Source: Ophiobolus disseminans (lineage: Eukaryota; Ascomycota; Dothideomycetes; Pleosporales; Phaeosphaeriaceae). From it: a stretch of DNA of 64,000 nucleotides. The DNA is taken from NCBI GenBank assembly GCA_010093685.1, contig MU006247.1, forward strand, positions 310,001 to 374,000. Reading direction: 5' to 3'. Each line of letters starts with the position of its first letter. Positions within the stretch are counted from its first letter, which is position 1. This document shows, piece by piece, positions 10,608 to 23,800 of the stretch. A program made the position numbers and the translations under genes. Under the pieces are notes generated by a model. The model ran no database searches. It was not told where the DNA came from and was given only the letters and a program-made list of their open reading frames with translations.

Positions 10608-12895
10608 TTATGCCAACCCTCTAGCATCCAAATTCTGGCCCCAATTCTTCTTCCCCCCTGGCTTCGTCCGATGCACTGTCCAAGACGCCCTCCGATCCCT
10701 CCTTTCACCCTGTCTCACACCCTCATGTCTTCCATCCACCATTCCCTCGTCTCCACCTCCATCCTTCAGATAACTATGCAAATCCACATCATCGTTAGTC
10801 TCTTCTTCCCCCCGCGCTTGCGCCTTGACCCTATCCTGGTGATCTCGATACCGTCTCCCTTGGTCCTTGAACACGACTCTCTGGATAAAAGCCGACAAGC
10901 GCGCTCGCTCGGCCTGAAATGGCGGTTTTTGTTCTTCAGGAAGCATGTTCGAGAAAAGTAACCTGTCGTAGACAGAGTAAACTTTACGGAGGGCGCCTAT
11001 GGCATCTTGTCGTTCATCGCCCCGAAGGTAAGTTGCGCCTACTTCATATTTGAAGTTGCGCTCGCCGCCCACACCGAGTTGCAGACGTATGCTCCTTACA
11101 ATGGGTGTGAGAACTGTGAGTGCGTCGACGAGGTCGGTGCCTCTGGCAAGTGGAAAAGTCATGGCGAGCTCGGCAAACATGCCTACGACTTTCGCATCTG
11201 CGTCTTCGAGCGTCTTGAGCATGACTTGCAGAATCTGACTGGCATTCCTGAGCGAGTTGTGGTTGTTCTTGTCACGCACACAAGTGCTCATGGCGATCCT
11301 GAAAGTTCCAGGTTTCGGAACGATACCTTTGGCAAGCATGTCATCCTGTAGCAGCGTTACTGCGGCGCCAGAGGCTCGGTCCAGACGCAGGTTGCGGAGG
11401 CGCATGTGGAGGTTGTTGACATCAGGAGCGATATTGTAGGTTGTAGGGTCGGTCAAGAGCTCCCAGTATTCTCGCGCAGCCTTGTTTGCCACAATCTTCT
11501 GGCATGCCTCCTGTACCACTGAAAGGGTGTTATTACCTGGTCGAGCGTATGCCAGCGGATTCGACACGGCACGGCCTACGCCATGGGGTGTCAGGGCAAG
11601 GAACTCGTCTCCACGCATTGCAGCTTGGTCGGGCGTTAGATGGTCGTCGTCGCTCCGGTACTGAGGTGGTGTGTTTGTTGCTCGTACTCGCGGGGATCCA
11701 GCTTCTTTCCGAGCAGCTGTACCTAGTCGAGGTACAAGGCGTGGTATGTCCATGGTCTGTTCGACCAAAGAGAGCACATCGTCCCAGTCTCGTGGCCGAC
11801 TCCCAATGAGCAGCAATCGCCCCATTGCGCACACCAGCTCTTCGTCGATTACCAGGTCAGCGCTCCTCCATCTTGCCACGATGTCTTCCCACATCTGCCG
11901 TCCCACCATGATACCACGCTCTATCCTCGCCGCCGCCTCATCTTCAGTCTCCCCTTTCGGCCGAGCCAGCAACAGATTCTGCCTGATGGCGTTGATGATG
12001 GTGATGTATGTAATCATATTCGCCGCTTGCGGTCCATTCTCTGGGATCTTTCCGGCCACGCCCCACAATGCATCCATGTCTTGGGCCCTTGCGCACACTT
12101 TCAATGTAGCATTGGTGTGTATGATAGACGCTTCGACCCGTGAGTTTGGCGCGGAAAGCGAATGGTACACCGAGAGCGCTTTGCTAAGCACACCCGAATG
12201 GTGTGCGTTGATTGAAAGGCCTCGCAGAAGGATGGTATACGTGTACGAGTCGGGAAATTGCGCGCGCTTTTTCATCTGATGGCATGTCAGCAGCTACTTC
12301 CTGGTCCAAATGTGATTATACGCACTTCATTGTACACCTTGAGCGCATCGTTGACCCTCTCGTTCGCTAGGTAGTGGTCGATAATGTGATTCCAGCTGAC
12401 TATGCACTCCATCGAGTGACTGGCCATGCGCACCAACTGCAACATTTCTGTCGCCCGATCCTTTCCCAGCTCCTTCTTGACAAAAGTAGCAAGCTCCAGA
12501 GGGTCCTGGAGATGTCTTAGCTCCCTCTTCCTGTTTTGCCAGTCCCTCTCAGATATTGTGGGGTCCCGCCGCCCAAGATTTTCCAGATTCGGCGTCTCAT
12601 GGACAGCCTGCGAATACGGCGGTGCTCGTAGGGCGGCCCTCTCCTGCTTCTTCTGATTTGCTGCGACAGCCGACCTCTGCCATGGCTCTTCTCCTCTCCG
12701 CTGCAGCCTCTCTACTTCGGCTAGATTTGCCGGCCGTGCCTCTATCTTGCGCACGACATCGCGTGTGGTGCTGAGCAGCCGCTGCTGGCTCGGCAGGAAG
12801 ATTGGATTCACATCGCGGCGGAGACGGTGAGCATTAGCAGTCGGCGCATCGAGGGCTTGTATGCATCGCCAAAGACAGGCGCGGCAATTCAGCAT
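10608..12895 (-). CDS. Pentatricopeptide-repeat protein, probably mitochondrial
   Basis: The predicted product is a 745-residue PPR protein; such proteins bind organellar RNA and act in its processing or translation. Exon 1 is 12895-12326 and exon 2 is 12275-10608, with a 50-nt intron. The junction rebuilds a classical PPR segment, ALKVYNEMKKRAQFPDSYTY. The start at 12895 gives a basic N-terminus followed by RLLSTTRDVVRK, a typical mitochondrial targeting region; an in-frame ATG-less extension to 12952 is also open. PPR helices are visible at SWNHIIDHYLANERVNDALKVY and TYTILLRGLS, and at MITYITIINAI. The C-terminal third is less repetitive and ends in a charged tail. The exact orthologue (CCM1-, PET309- or ribosome-associated type) is not resolved. 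Confidence 0.88.
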
Positions 12896-13119
12896 TGAGG
12901 GTGGGGCGCGGGGTTGTCGTGTACAATCGATATGCGCATCGAGGTTCCTCAAAAAACTTCCTCCATTCCATGTTCAGAGTCGCGGGCCGAAAACGCGCCG
13001 CACGTGACATGCCGAACACTGAAGCACCACCACAGATCCCGAGCCAGACTTGCCCACCTCGTCACACGCGCTCTAACACCAAAAAACAAAAGCCATGTCA
13101 AGCCCGTAGCCGCTCTGCA

Positions 13120-13422
13120 TCATGCTACTACGACAAGTTTCCCGGAAAAACAATACACCCTAATCCGACCTCCCACAGCCTTGCGCTTCTCGCATTCCTC
13201 GCTGCCCCAGACACAAAACAAGGCTGACGAGACGACCTCCGGCCCTAGAGTAGCCTCACCACCACCACCATTCCCAAGGCCCCGGAGCCGAGAGACGAAC
13301 ACCTCTAGCGGCCAATCCTTCGCTGCCTTTTTACCGAGTGTATAGTCTGAGCTACCATCGGAGCTACTGCAAAACATCTCATAGCTTGCGTCCTTACCTT
13401 CCCATACGCGGCGTAGCATCAT
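13120..13422 (-). CDS. Small hypothetical ORF
   Basis: An ATG-initiated open frame of 100 codons runs on the minus strand just upstream of the PPR gene. The translation begins MMLRRVWEGKD and has mixed, protein-like composition with a Gly-rich stretch in the middle. There is no recognisable domain. A competing plus-strand frame covers the same bases (12914-13345), so this is only a candidate. Confidence 0.2.
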   Translation of the reverse strand: MMLRRVWEGKDASYEMFCSSSDGSSDYTLGKKAAKDWPLEVFVSRLRGLGNGGGGEATLGPEVVSSALFCVWGSEECEKRKAVGGRIRVYCFSGKLVVVA

Positions 13423-13432
13423 CGGTGAGCCT

Positions 13433-14039
13433 TCAGCACCTAGCGATAAAAGTCCGAACGTATGCAGAGCCGAACGGAAGGTTCGTGAGGTAACGTGGCG
13501 GCACAGTCACGTTGAAAGTACGCTTATGACCATGTCGCACATGCGCGCTTCCGCAGCTGTGGGCTTTGCCTGCACCGAGGGTTTTGGTGACCTTTTCACT
13601 GTCGTGGTGCGCTTCCTCGTGATGCTGCTTGTGCGAGGACGGGGTTTGTCGATCTGGCGGTTGCCCGGGTTGAATGGCTGCATTGTTGCACTTATCTGCT
13701 GTGTCTATTGCGTGTTCGGGCGTGAGGTGGAGTGCAAGGTTGTGTTGTGCGAGGGCTGGTGGCATCATGGCTGTGATGCTCGCAGTCAGCATCCGCTGTC
13801 CAACATATCCCAGATCCAATGAATTTTGATAGCGAGTTTTGCATGTTTGTTTCATCCAGTTCAAGATCTGCATTCCTCTAAGCTCCCGAACTCTATTGCG
13901 ATAGTACAGCCAAGTCCTCGCCTCATCGCCAAAATCCTGTTCACTGTCGTGTAACACACCATGCCACGCCTCTGGCCAGGTTCTCGCAGCATGCACCCAT
14001 CTGCTAGTTTCCGCCGTCAGATCACGGAACCCAGTACCA
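13433..14039 (-). CDS. Hypothetical ORF, 5' end unresolved
   Basis: An open frame of about 200 codons ends at 13433. The N-terminal half looks like real protein (Trp-rich WVHAARTWPEAWHGVL, then ARTWLYYRNRVRELRG), while the C-terminal half is His- and Ser-rich. No in-frame ATG lies near the start of the frame: it is closed upstream by TGA, and an ATG about 10 nt further upstream is in another frame. Between them is a short CTGGYR-type hexamer repeat where a length change would shift frame. It may be a gene with an unrecognised first exon or a recently broken gene. The family was not recognised. Confidence 0.3.
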
Positions 14040-16248
14040 GCACCAGTGCCAGCAAGCGCGACCGTTGTTTGTCATCCTTCGGGCGTTCATGCCCTGGCGT
14101 TAGCCCTCCAACGGCGCCAAAAGCAACATGTGTTTAATCTGATGATTGACCGCTAACGATCGATCTCGCATCCAGGATTCCAAAGTGCGTAGATCCTAGC
14201 GTAGTTTTGCATACCATGTATATGATATTGGTTTGACTTCCTCGGCGATCGCGATGTTGAGTTTGTTGACTTTCCACATCCTTGTCCCTCAGTCAGAGTT
14301 TCGGCAGGCGAAACGTCGCCTTCGAGCATGCAACACCCTCGTCATCGCCTATCCACCCGTTCGGGCACATTGCCCAGTGTGGCTTGTCGCTCCAGTTTCC
14401 TTGGAGAAGCCCTCGAAGCGATGCGGAATGCCGCGGAGCGAATTGAGAGACCCCTGTTGGACATGCTCAATCAATCTCAGTCTGTCGCATGATCATGCAA
14501 GGATCCATAAATCATCGTGTAATGGATGACAGACCCTGCCTCTCGGCCTCATAACAACGAAGGACGGCATCGGGGCTGACCTATTACAGAGCGAGGCCGA
14601 CTTTGTGTCATTCTTCCGTGCCCCTGCTGCATGCTGAACAAAACTTTTTTCTTTCAGACCCTTTCCCCGAGGGAACGGCAGCGTCACCGCCACGCTTCTC
14701 TTTGCTCGTGGATTTCTAATGGAAGAGTACTGTATGTGCCAAGTGTGTTGACTCTATCCTTGTCAGCGACCACGTCAAGCCAGCTTCTTCCGTGTACATC
14801 CCAAGGATCGGTTCGCCGACCCCATTCATCGGTTCAACACTCAAACTTAACCACAGCAATCTTATCCCCGAGCACCATGTGCTCTTGTGCGTCATCTTAG
14901 TTGTAATACAATATATGCCTTCAGCGCAATGATAGGCCACAATTGCATGAACATTTTCTGCCTGCATCCCTGCTGCGAGCAATCAGCATGCGCGATGCAA
15001 AAGTTGTGTGCTTCTGCGACATGTTGATGTTGCCTCTTCGGCGAAATTTTCCGCTGTGGTAGAGGGCCATTGGGCTTCAAGGTGGCCTGAGAATGGGCAC
15101 GTGTGATGTGTACGTGGCTCTGCATCGTCGATATTGTTCCGCCATGCGTGCGCAAAGTGAGGGGATGGGACGGCAAAACACAAGGAATAGGATCTTCGCT
15201 GCGAGACAGGGCGTATCAAGCAAGAAGCATGTGCTGCCAAAAGATATCGTTTTAGTTTGCGAATACTTATGATGCGATGCGTGCGCTAAATTGCTCGTTT
15301 CGCTACAAGAGACTTTGACACTTTGCCTTGGCTTACATTCAGAGAATGATGCGTTGTTTGAGGTGATGTGCAAATCTCTGCTGGGGTGACAAGCATACAC
15401 GCACAACATTCTATGGGAGTACGTGACCGCAGCAGGACATTTTGGAGCTCATCGGTCTTTCGCAATGAGCTGACAGTTATACGACAACTGGAAGCATTGC
15501 CATGTATGGAAGGTTTCGGCTCAAGTTCATAGCGCATTCGGCAGAGTGAAAGGTTATGAACAAGGATGATAGGCAGCCTATTACCGCAACTCGCTTTGCT
15601 TCACGTTACTCATGCAAGCACTGCGCACAGAATAACGTACAGCCACGAAGGATGAATGACGGGCGTTAGACTAATATCTTGCGCTGTCTGTACATTAAGC
15701 ACGAACTAAACAGAACCTGTACGCGATTAAGGCATGTGATTTGTTTCTTTGAACCTTCGATTACTTGCTGGTTGTCTAGGCGCCAGAAGATAGTCTGATA
15801 ACTTGAGCTTTTGAAAAGACTCGGTTCGGAAAGATGAATCGAAAAGAAAAAAGAAGCAGCTAACATAACACCTTTCAGCCCAATCTATGCTCAGTGAAAC
15901 ATTTTGAGGTAGTCCGACGATGACCCATCTCTTTCTCCTCGTGGCTGTGAAACCACCATAGCGAAAAATAAAACACGTTTGTCTTCGTCCAGCCGTGAAC
16001 ACCGTCGAATAAAAGACACAGCCGCCGCCTTTGAAAATGCATATCCGACCTGAAAGAAAAGATGCTGAAATCATCACATGCTTCCACGACAAGAATGCAA
16101 ATGACTCCATGAAGAAAACTCGTCAGAACTCGTCGGCGTTCGATTAAGGAGGAGGCGCATGAGGAGATGATCCTAAACTGCCTGGCGTGTGGCGCTTCGA
16201 GGGAGATACAGCCGGCGTATGCAGCGCGGTGCGTCGCGAAGAACCATT
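14040..16248. other. Gene-poor region downstream of the CON7-like gene
   Basis: About 2.2 kb in which only short open frames occur, the longest being 127 codons at 15727-16110 on the minus strand and lacking recognisable features. The part next to 16249 is expected to be the 3' UTR of the zinc-finger gene. No RNA gene or transposon remnant was recognised. Confidence 0.45.
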
Positions 16249-17842
16249 CTAGTGGCCTTGCTGATACATCTGCGGGTTCTGTCCGTACGGCGATTGAGGG
16301 TAACTGCTGCTGTTACTATTGGGACTGTTGTATGCGTTGCTGTTTGGAGTGGCATACTGAGCCATGCCCTCAGGAAGACCTGGACTCTGCGTGCCGTACT
16401 GGGGAGCGGTGTTGTTGCCAGAGGCCGCAGGTTGGTACCCAATGGGTGGGAGCTGAGTGTGTGGAGGGGGTTGTCCAGGCACACCAACAGCCTGGCGCAT
16501 CTGACCGTAGACTGGAGCTTCTCCGGGAGGCGCACCCTCATGAGCACGCTGCTGTGCGTCAGCCCGGTGACGCTCGTCATCAGCCTTTCGCTGCGCCTCT
16601 TCCTCCTTCTTCTTTGCCTTCCACTCTTTGCGAATCTCTTTGAACTCTGTCATGTCCAGTCAGCAAACTATAATAAACATCTTAAGGTTGCGCCAAGATG
16701 AACGAGCATGGGTCAGCAGAGGTTAGCTTCCGCCTCTGAAGCTACCCAGCGCAGCGGGAACACCGTCAAGATGGCGCAGCACCAACAGGACTTTAAATCC
16801 TGATCTAGCGCGACGGGCTGGCGAGCAACAATAAACGCGTCTAACCACAAAAAATTCGCGTACCTTCTGGGGTTCGCTTCTGGCCATGCGACTGCATGGT
16901 GACATGCGCGTTCAGGTGGTTTAAGGTGCCGTAGGCCTTTTCGCACCCGTTCCAGCCACATTTGTACATGCGCTCGATCTCTTCATAACGCCGACGCGGT
17001 CGCTTGTGTTGTTGCGCTCCAGGAATGGGAACGAAAGAGTACACGGTCGACAGAGGATGTCCTCCCTACGCGTAGTATTAGCTCAATCCCCAAACTTGCA
17101 CGAGCATCTTCAATCAGACCAGAGACGGAGAAGCAAAGCTTGCATGTCGTGAACTAAATGGCCACGACACGCCGATTGGCGACGCGAAGGGAGCGAAAAA
17201 TCGGGATGCAGATGGATTCGACAATGAAGCGCTGCCATTAGGACTTACCGTTGGTGGTCGCTGTACTGGCGATACCATTGCTGGGGCGGGCGGGCCAGAT
17301 GTCGCAGGATGGCCGTAGTGCATGCCTGGCTGAGGGTACTGCCCAGCCCATTCAGGTCGCGACGCGTACATTGGGGTCTGAGGATGACCTGGATAGTGCT
17401 GCATGTCATGGTGAGGGGTGTAAGGCGAGTATTGCTGTTGGTGAGAGTAGGTAGGGCTCGTTGCGGCGGCGATTGACGGATCTATAGGTACATCGGAGTC
17501 AGACTTGAGTTGCGATTGTTGATGATGGTCATTTGATTGACCATCCGAGAGAGGCATTGACGGACTCTGTTGTTGCGCCATACCGCCCGGTGCTTGACTC
17601 TGAGCGCCTGGTTGGTACGAACGTTGAATGTACTCTGGAAAAGAGGCTGATCGAGCAGAGGAGGGGTTGATGCTGTAGTCGGACGTGGGCGTGAGGTTCG
17701 CCGCGCGAGGGTCTTGTCCTTGCGGAGGGTATTGCGCAGCAGATGCTTGATCTGCAGAAGTTCCCTCAGAAGCTGGTTCGGGGAAGCTGGGGTAGGGCGA
17801 GCTCAAACCTGACTGCGGGTAGTCTTGTTGCCTTGCGTCCAT
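16249..17842 (-). CDS. con7: CON7-like C2H2 zinc-finger transcription factor
   Basis: The predicted product is a 397-residue nuclear factor resembling Con7p of Magnaporthe, which controls morphogenesis and infection structures. Exons are 17842-17249, 17065-16864 and 16646-16249; introns of 183 and 217 nt are long for this genome and both restore frame. Residues 1-198 are Pro/Gln/Ser-rich and disordered. A basic patch KRPRRRYEEIER is followed by one C2H2 finger (Cys234, Cys239, His252, His258; C-x4-C-x12-H-x5-H) in YKCGWNGCEKAYGTLNHLNA. Next comes the conserved KRTPEEFKEIRKEWKAKKKE helix, rebuilt across the second intron, and then a Gln/Pro/Asn-rich tail. Orthology to con7 rests on recognition of the finger region and is likely but untested. 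A very long gene-poor region lies upstream. Confidence 0.8.
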
Positions 17843-20800
17843 AGACTGTGTATGTGATCGAGGTGGGAGTAGCACCAAAGCTTCAGGGTAGTGGCCTGGG
17901 AAGACGCGGGCGATTGGGAAGCGAATTGGGCGTGTCCCAGAAGATGAGGGATGGCGGCAGAGATATGACGGTTTGCTACCACTTCGGAACTTTTGCCGCG
18001 GTTTACCAGGGAAGTGCCTTAGCTCGAAGAGAAGTGGATGGGAAGGGGCCAAGCACTCGAGCACAGCCAGAAGCCGGAGCAGAGCAGTGTGGTCAGGACA
18101 CGAGTAGCGTGCAAGCTAACGCGGGTGATTTGCAGACGGTGTGCTTTCCAGAGCGCCTAGGTGGAGGGACAGGGAGTTCGGCAGATTTAGACTGGCGACG
18201 ATAACGCACGGAATCTTGCGCTCGAGGCCGCCGGGGCAGGGAGGTCTAGCGCACCAGCTCTCGAATCGCGGAGCAGAAGGCGCAGTGTTCGTGAGGTGCA
18301 ACGCAACAGTGACACGGAAATGTGCTAGTCGGCAGGCGGCGGGTCTATTGGGGCGAGATGAAGATTTGGAAGGAGCTAGCGCCAGGCGGGCTTAGCAGGC
18401 CGATGATGGGTGGCGTATCTGTGTGGTACTTGACACCAATGGCGCTGCCAGGAGGCTTTACCGGCTTACCCAGTCTTTGTGTGGGTGATGAGGTAATAGA
18501 AGCCGAGCGGATTGGGACAGGGGTCGTGAGTGCCAAATCGGGCAGCCGAGCCGCTACGGTGGGAATGCGCAACTTGGAACAGCCAGGCCGCACGGTGAGA
18601 GCGCGGTTCTGGTCGGGGCAGGGCTAGTCTACCGGGGCCGGGTTGAGGAGAGCTTGTTTGGCGGGGAGTGGGTGGTGCCAGTGGTGGTGGTGGTGAGGGT
18701 GCAGGCGGCCACAGAAGGGGCCTGGCGGGAGGCTGGAGCGTGCGCAGCGACAGATGCTGTAGTCGGCCCGTTGTTCTGGCAATGGGGGATAGTTTCACTT
18801 CTGCTGCGATGCTCGCTGCACTCGTCCCAATTGCCCTCCAGCGCCGAGCGTGCCGAGCGATCAGCCTCTCGTCCGGCCGACTTCCCGCGCGAGCAGAGGG
18901 GCCGGGATGTGGCCTCTATGAGGGCCGCTGGGTGACAGTGGTGAGTTGACGCGCCGGTCAGGGCAGCGGACGCAGACTGGCGGCGGGATGCACGTGTGGC
19001 ACGACGGGCGCGCGATGTGGGCGTGCCTGAGGTAGACTGACAGCGTTAGGGCAAGGCACCACGCGCGATTGCTGGTAGTGGTGGTGGTGGGCAGCGAGAT
19101 TCGCGATGTAGGCTAGGGACGAAGATGGGAAGGCGTGAGGGTGGCGAGGAAGGAGTGCGCGCTGCACACTGAGCGCGCAAAAATTCCGGAGGCAGAAGCA
19201 CGCTGACGTAACCGTGCGCGCCCAATCAGCGGCGGGGAGCCTGTTCGCAGCATCACCAGCAGCCCGGCCCTGCTTCAAGGCGGGCGGGCGGTGCTGACGC
19301 GCCTGGCGACGCCTGCGAGACCGCCAGCTCGACGTCCAAAGAAGAGTTGCAGCGACGCGATGAGGCTGAAAGCTAGTCTGCACGCTAGAGGGAACCATGG
19401 CGCGCGAAGCCTAGCACCATGTGCACGAGTGAGACCAGACGTATACACAGCAACATCAGGTTGCCTCACCACGTCGGCATCAGAATGCTCACCACCAGAG
19501 TGACCAGCATCGCCGCAGCCACAATGGCGGTGACCTGGCCGGCAGGCGGGGCGCTGGCAGCCTCGGCAAGAGCGGCCACCGAAACAGCTGCGCATATGTA
19601 TTGGACACGGCACAGGCCTCGAGAGCAACGGCAGCGACGCCCAAAGCGTGTGCGGTGTGCGAAAAGCAACCAGGCGTGGGACGGAACAAGGGCGGGAATA
19701 TCAGGCTGTTCAGCCCATCCATCAGCCTCCAGCACGGCACGTTGTGCTGATCGCATCGTGCGTACCCAGACACGCTCAGCGCTTCGAGTACCAGAAGCAA
19801 TACTAGTGCTAGTCTACAGAGATGAACATTGTTTGTTTCAGCCTCGCCCTCGCCAAAACTTTCTCCCATGCCACCACCTCGCTGCATCGCTGCTCCGACC
19901 ATGTGAGGGCAGAGACATCGGTCAGCAGACTGTGCACTGCTGCGCTCATGCGCAAGGGCGGAACCTCTTCCGAAGCGGTTATATTCAGTCTCATCAGTCG
20001 AAGCATGGAGGGTCGGTTAGCATGCTGTCTCGCTGCTGTCACTTGCTCAAAAGCGGGGCTGAGCATATGCTCGTGTCCCTTCTGCTCTGCTGCATGCTGT
20101 GGTGCGCGGCCCCATCAGCATCATGGATCATTTCTCCTCATTTTGTGCTTCCTTCTGGTCTGATTCGTTGTCATTATCACGGTGCATCTTGCATCCTGGC
20201 AACCGACGTGGCCCTGCAACAATGATTGCAAACCCAGGAAACACGGTTCCTACGCATACTGTAAGACGTGGGATGGACATGCACCGTCATCGCGTCTTGA
20301 ATCACGCCTGCCTCGCAATCTCTATGCTGGCCAAAAGTGGGTGCGAGATCCGCTTGCCCGCATCCGATGTACGCTAGTGCCAGCCACTTCAGAAATTGCC
20401 CAAGGCTGCCCTGAGATCTTCAGCCCGCCATGCGTCATAGACACGTCTCATGAAATAGGAAGGTATTGGGCATGATGCAGGAGCTCTTCAACGCTCTTGG
20501 CGGCGCAGATCGTTCCATCAGAGAGCATGTGCTATCTGGCGGCTTGAAAATGCCCGCTCTGTTATGGCGCTGCACACCAAAACGATCAGACCCAGGATGT
20601 TTATGACAAGATGCCGCTAAGTCCAGCACATGCGCCGTCGAGCGGGAGCGGGAGCCAGCTGGATCACAATGTGAACAAGACCTCCAGTGAGCCATCATAG
20701 CTCCAGATCTTCTCCCAACGCCTTCAACATGAGCGCTGCTAGAAACTGCCAAGTCAGGATCTCCAAGGCAGTCACGAGAGGGTCATGACAGGCGAATGCC

Positions 20801-23800
20801 GCCCAACACTCAGATGTGATTCGAGGAATCGCATGCTGGACGCACACCCTTGGCGAAGCTGAGATTCCAGGACCCCTGTTGACTGCAGTTCAGTCGGCAG
20901 TCGAGACACAATTTACAGTTTTCGAGATAATCCGGCTGCTTGGAAAAGGAGCTCAATAGGCTTTCGACATTTCCTTTTGCCACATCCGTCTGTTTGCGCT
21001 GTACATACCACATTTGGGATACCGAAATTACCAGGCCATGGAGAGTCGTATCCAGGAACGCGTCGCTGACAAGACTTGGGCGAGCGGGTGACACCGACAT
21101 GGGACTGCATCCCTGCTCACAGCACCAAGTGGGTCCGTGGCTTGTCCAAGCTCTCGGCCAGATAGAGCCAGATTGAGCCCGATGTTCACTCACGTGGCGA
21201 AGGTGCACAGAGCTCCCATCCCATGTCAATTGGTTTTGCCCATGCGCTGCCCGGGGCGTCGGATCCTGTAACTCCGTAGCGTATCCCACTCAATCACTAT
21301 CCCAGCCGGATGTGAGGCCAACTCGGATTTCTTGATTTTTGACGTGGCGTTGCTGCTCGCCAATTGTGATGTGCTGTATATTCTCCTCCGTATCCTCACC
21401 ATCTGTACGTCTCTAGGAGCGCACGCGCATGCAGCAGGCAGCAGACGGCCCACCTTCCATTTCCAATCATGCTCACCGCGAGTGGAGAAAAGTTTCCCCA
21501 GCCATATCGACAAGGTCGAGGGTGCATGACAACCCTGCTAGAAATGCCCGCAGTCACCCGTGCAGCGTGTGCATGCTCCTTGCCCATTCTAACCCTAGCC
21601 GATTCTATTGGAGATCTTATGTGCGGTGTTATTGGCCCTCGTATTTATAGCCCAATTCAGACCTAGATTACCAGTTTGCAGCAAATCAAGGCAGCAGAGC
21701 AATCAAAAAGAATTCGTTGAATTGCGGTGAGCCAACCCTCGGAATGTTTGCAGGATGTAGGACGTGGTTGATGGGCATGGGTACGAGCATCATGCAGCTC
21801 CTCTTAGCGCCTTCCACCTTTGGCAGACGAACAGTCGCACCACAACACCACGAACATCAAGTTATTTTCAATGCACATTATGTTGCAGTCTCGAGGCCAC
21901 GCTCTCTCACGTTTATACTCCTTCATCCTCGACAAAAATTCCAGCTAGCGTCACCAATAGATTATACGGGCAGACATAACCGCAAAGCGGCACACACTCT
22001 CCGCCTTCAGGTTCCCATCAACATGTGCCGTCTTACCCGAGAGACCTCCCGACCAGGGCAGCGAATCGCGATACACTTTTGACGCGGCTTTTTGCTTCTC
22101 AAGTCGACATTCAGGGTGCTCTTGAGACCGTGAAGCAGACTGTTCTGATCACACGAATTCTTGACAAATGACACCGGTTTGCAACCGACATGCACCTCAC
22201 CTGCAAGCCTTTGCGTCTAGAACGACCGAAGAACATCTTATCCTCAAGCCCGAAGATCATTCCTGGCATCTTTGCTAGATTTGAAATCGCGTGTACGGGT
22301 CCGCACTGTTTGGTTCAGGCTCGCATGGCCGAGCAAGCTCCCCACCTCGAGCTTTACCTCGGCTGGTTGGTACGCCCGTCAAACCTTGCTGTGGCTTCGA
22401 GGACGAGAGTCAGTGGACACGGCTGCGACTGCCTCCAGCTTATCCACAGTGACTCTCAACGTTCATTATTGAAATCCATTCGCCAGGCACACACGAATAG
22501 CACTCCTCCTGGCGTGATGATCATGTCACCAGAGACTGAAACTTTGCAAAGGCAGAAGGAGCCTTCAATTTCGCCAAATCCTTTGCCCACAATTACCAGA
22601 CGGCTTGCCCTACCTCCTGATCTCAGGTTCCTCATGTTTCTTGTTGCGACAATCGATAAAGCTTCTTTATTTTAGCCTACAGAAGACCATGATGAAACCA
22701 AGCGCCCCTCAGGAACCGCTTTCTCTAGTGTGAACCTAGGGGGAGCTGGGCGGCTCCACACTAAGAACAACACTACCGATATCCTGTTTCTTCCGTAGGA
22801 AAGTTGTGGTCTACCTGTCAAACAACGATCCGATGCATAAACTTCGGTCCATGCACCACGAAGCGAGGGCGATTGCGAGGCTGGGTCAAGGCAATATTGA
22901 TTGTTTCATTACCCTACTCTGGGCCTGCTGAGACGCGACACGCACACGCACACGTCGTCGTTGTTGTTTCCTGGCATTTCGTACAAGAATAGCATTATTG
23001 GCTTTCTACTACAGTCTGGAAGCTTTCATTGCAGTCATTGCAAGCGTATACCATGCAATGGCCCATCGATCGGATGGACGACACAGCGCCAATATTATCA
23101 TCCCAGCAAGCTTACCAAGTTCCATCTCATCTACTCGACCCTCCTGTAGATCTTTCGGACGGGCCGGATGTCCATTTTCGTTGTCCCCGTACACAGTAAA
23201 CATCATTCTTGGTCAAACTGTGACACACCGCGGAGCAGGTGATCTGATCAAAATTCATTCCGCATCATGATGCAGTTTCCAATACTGATCTCCCTCTCGC
23301 ACTGTTCGGCGAACTGCAGTAGTCTTGGCCCAGCAATCTGGTTCACAAACGTATTTGCCTTGGCTCTTCGACGCCCGGAGACGCCTCCGCCGTATGAGCA
23401 CGCAATGAGAACACAGTTGGGCGGTTCACACGTATCCATGTCGAATCAGTCCCCGCGGAGCTCCTGGTATGCCGCACACCTCTGTGCAGAACTTTAAAAT
23501 CAGGCAAGCCACACTGCTACAGTGACACTGAAGTGCAAGCCATCGCCCCGCTCCGGGAGTTTCTCCGGATACGCAGGAGGAGAGTGTCTAGAAATCAGCA
23601 AAATGATAGCTTATCGAAATGTAGTTGTGGCTGCCAGGTCGTCAAAACTAGCCTTGCGCTTTGGGCGGTCCGCCGCCAAAAGACAGCTTCGTCTGCTTTG
23701 AACCGCCCGATCGTGAGCCGGCGACGACGGCACCAACTGGCGTCGATGTGTGTTGACAACGGAGCAATGCTAGTAGATACTCTATCTGAACCTCATTGTC

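Noticed and set aside
15727..16110. 127-codon minus-strand ORF downstream of the CON7-like gene
   Set aside because: Lies in the expected 3' UTR of that gene and shows Phe/Cys-rich composition without a domain.
19419..20225. 268-codon plus-strand ORF
   Set aside because: Composition is Arg/Ser/Cys/His-rich as in chance frames of GC-rich DNA, with no domain, no splice support and competing frames.
22726..22763. Hairpin TAGTGTG..CACACTA with inner GAGC/GCTC
   Set aside because: The stem is only 7 bp plus 4 bp with a 10-nt bulge, which is too weak to claim an RNA or terminator.
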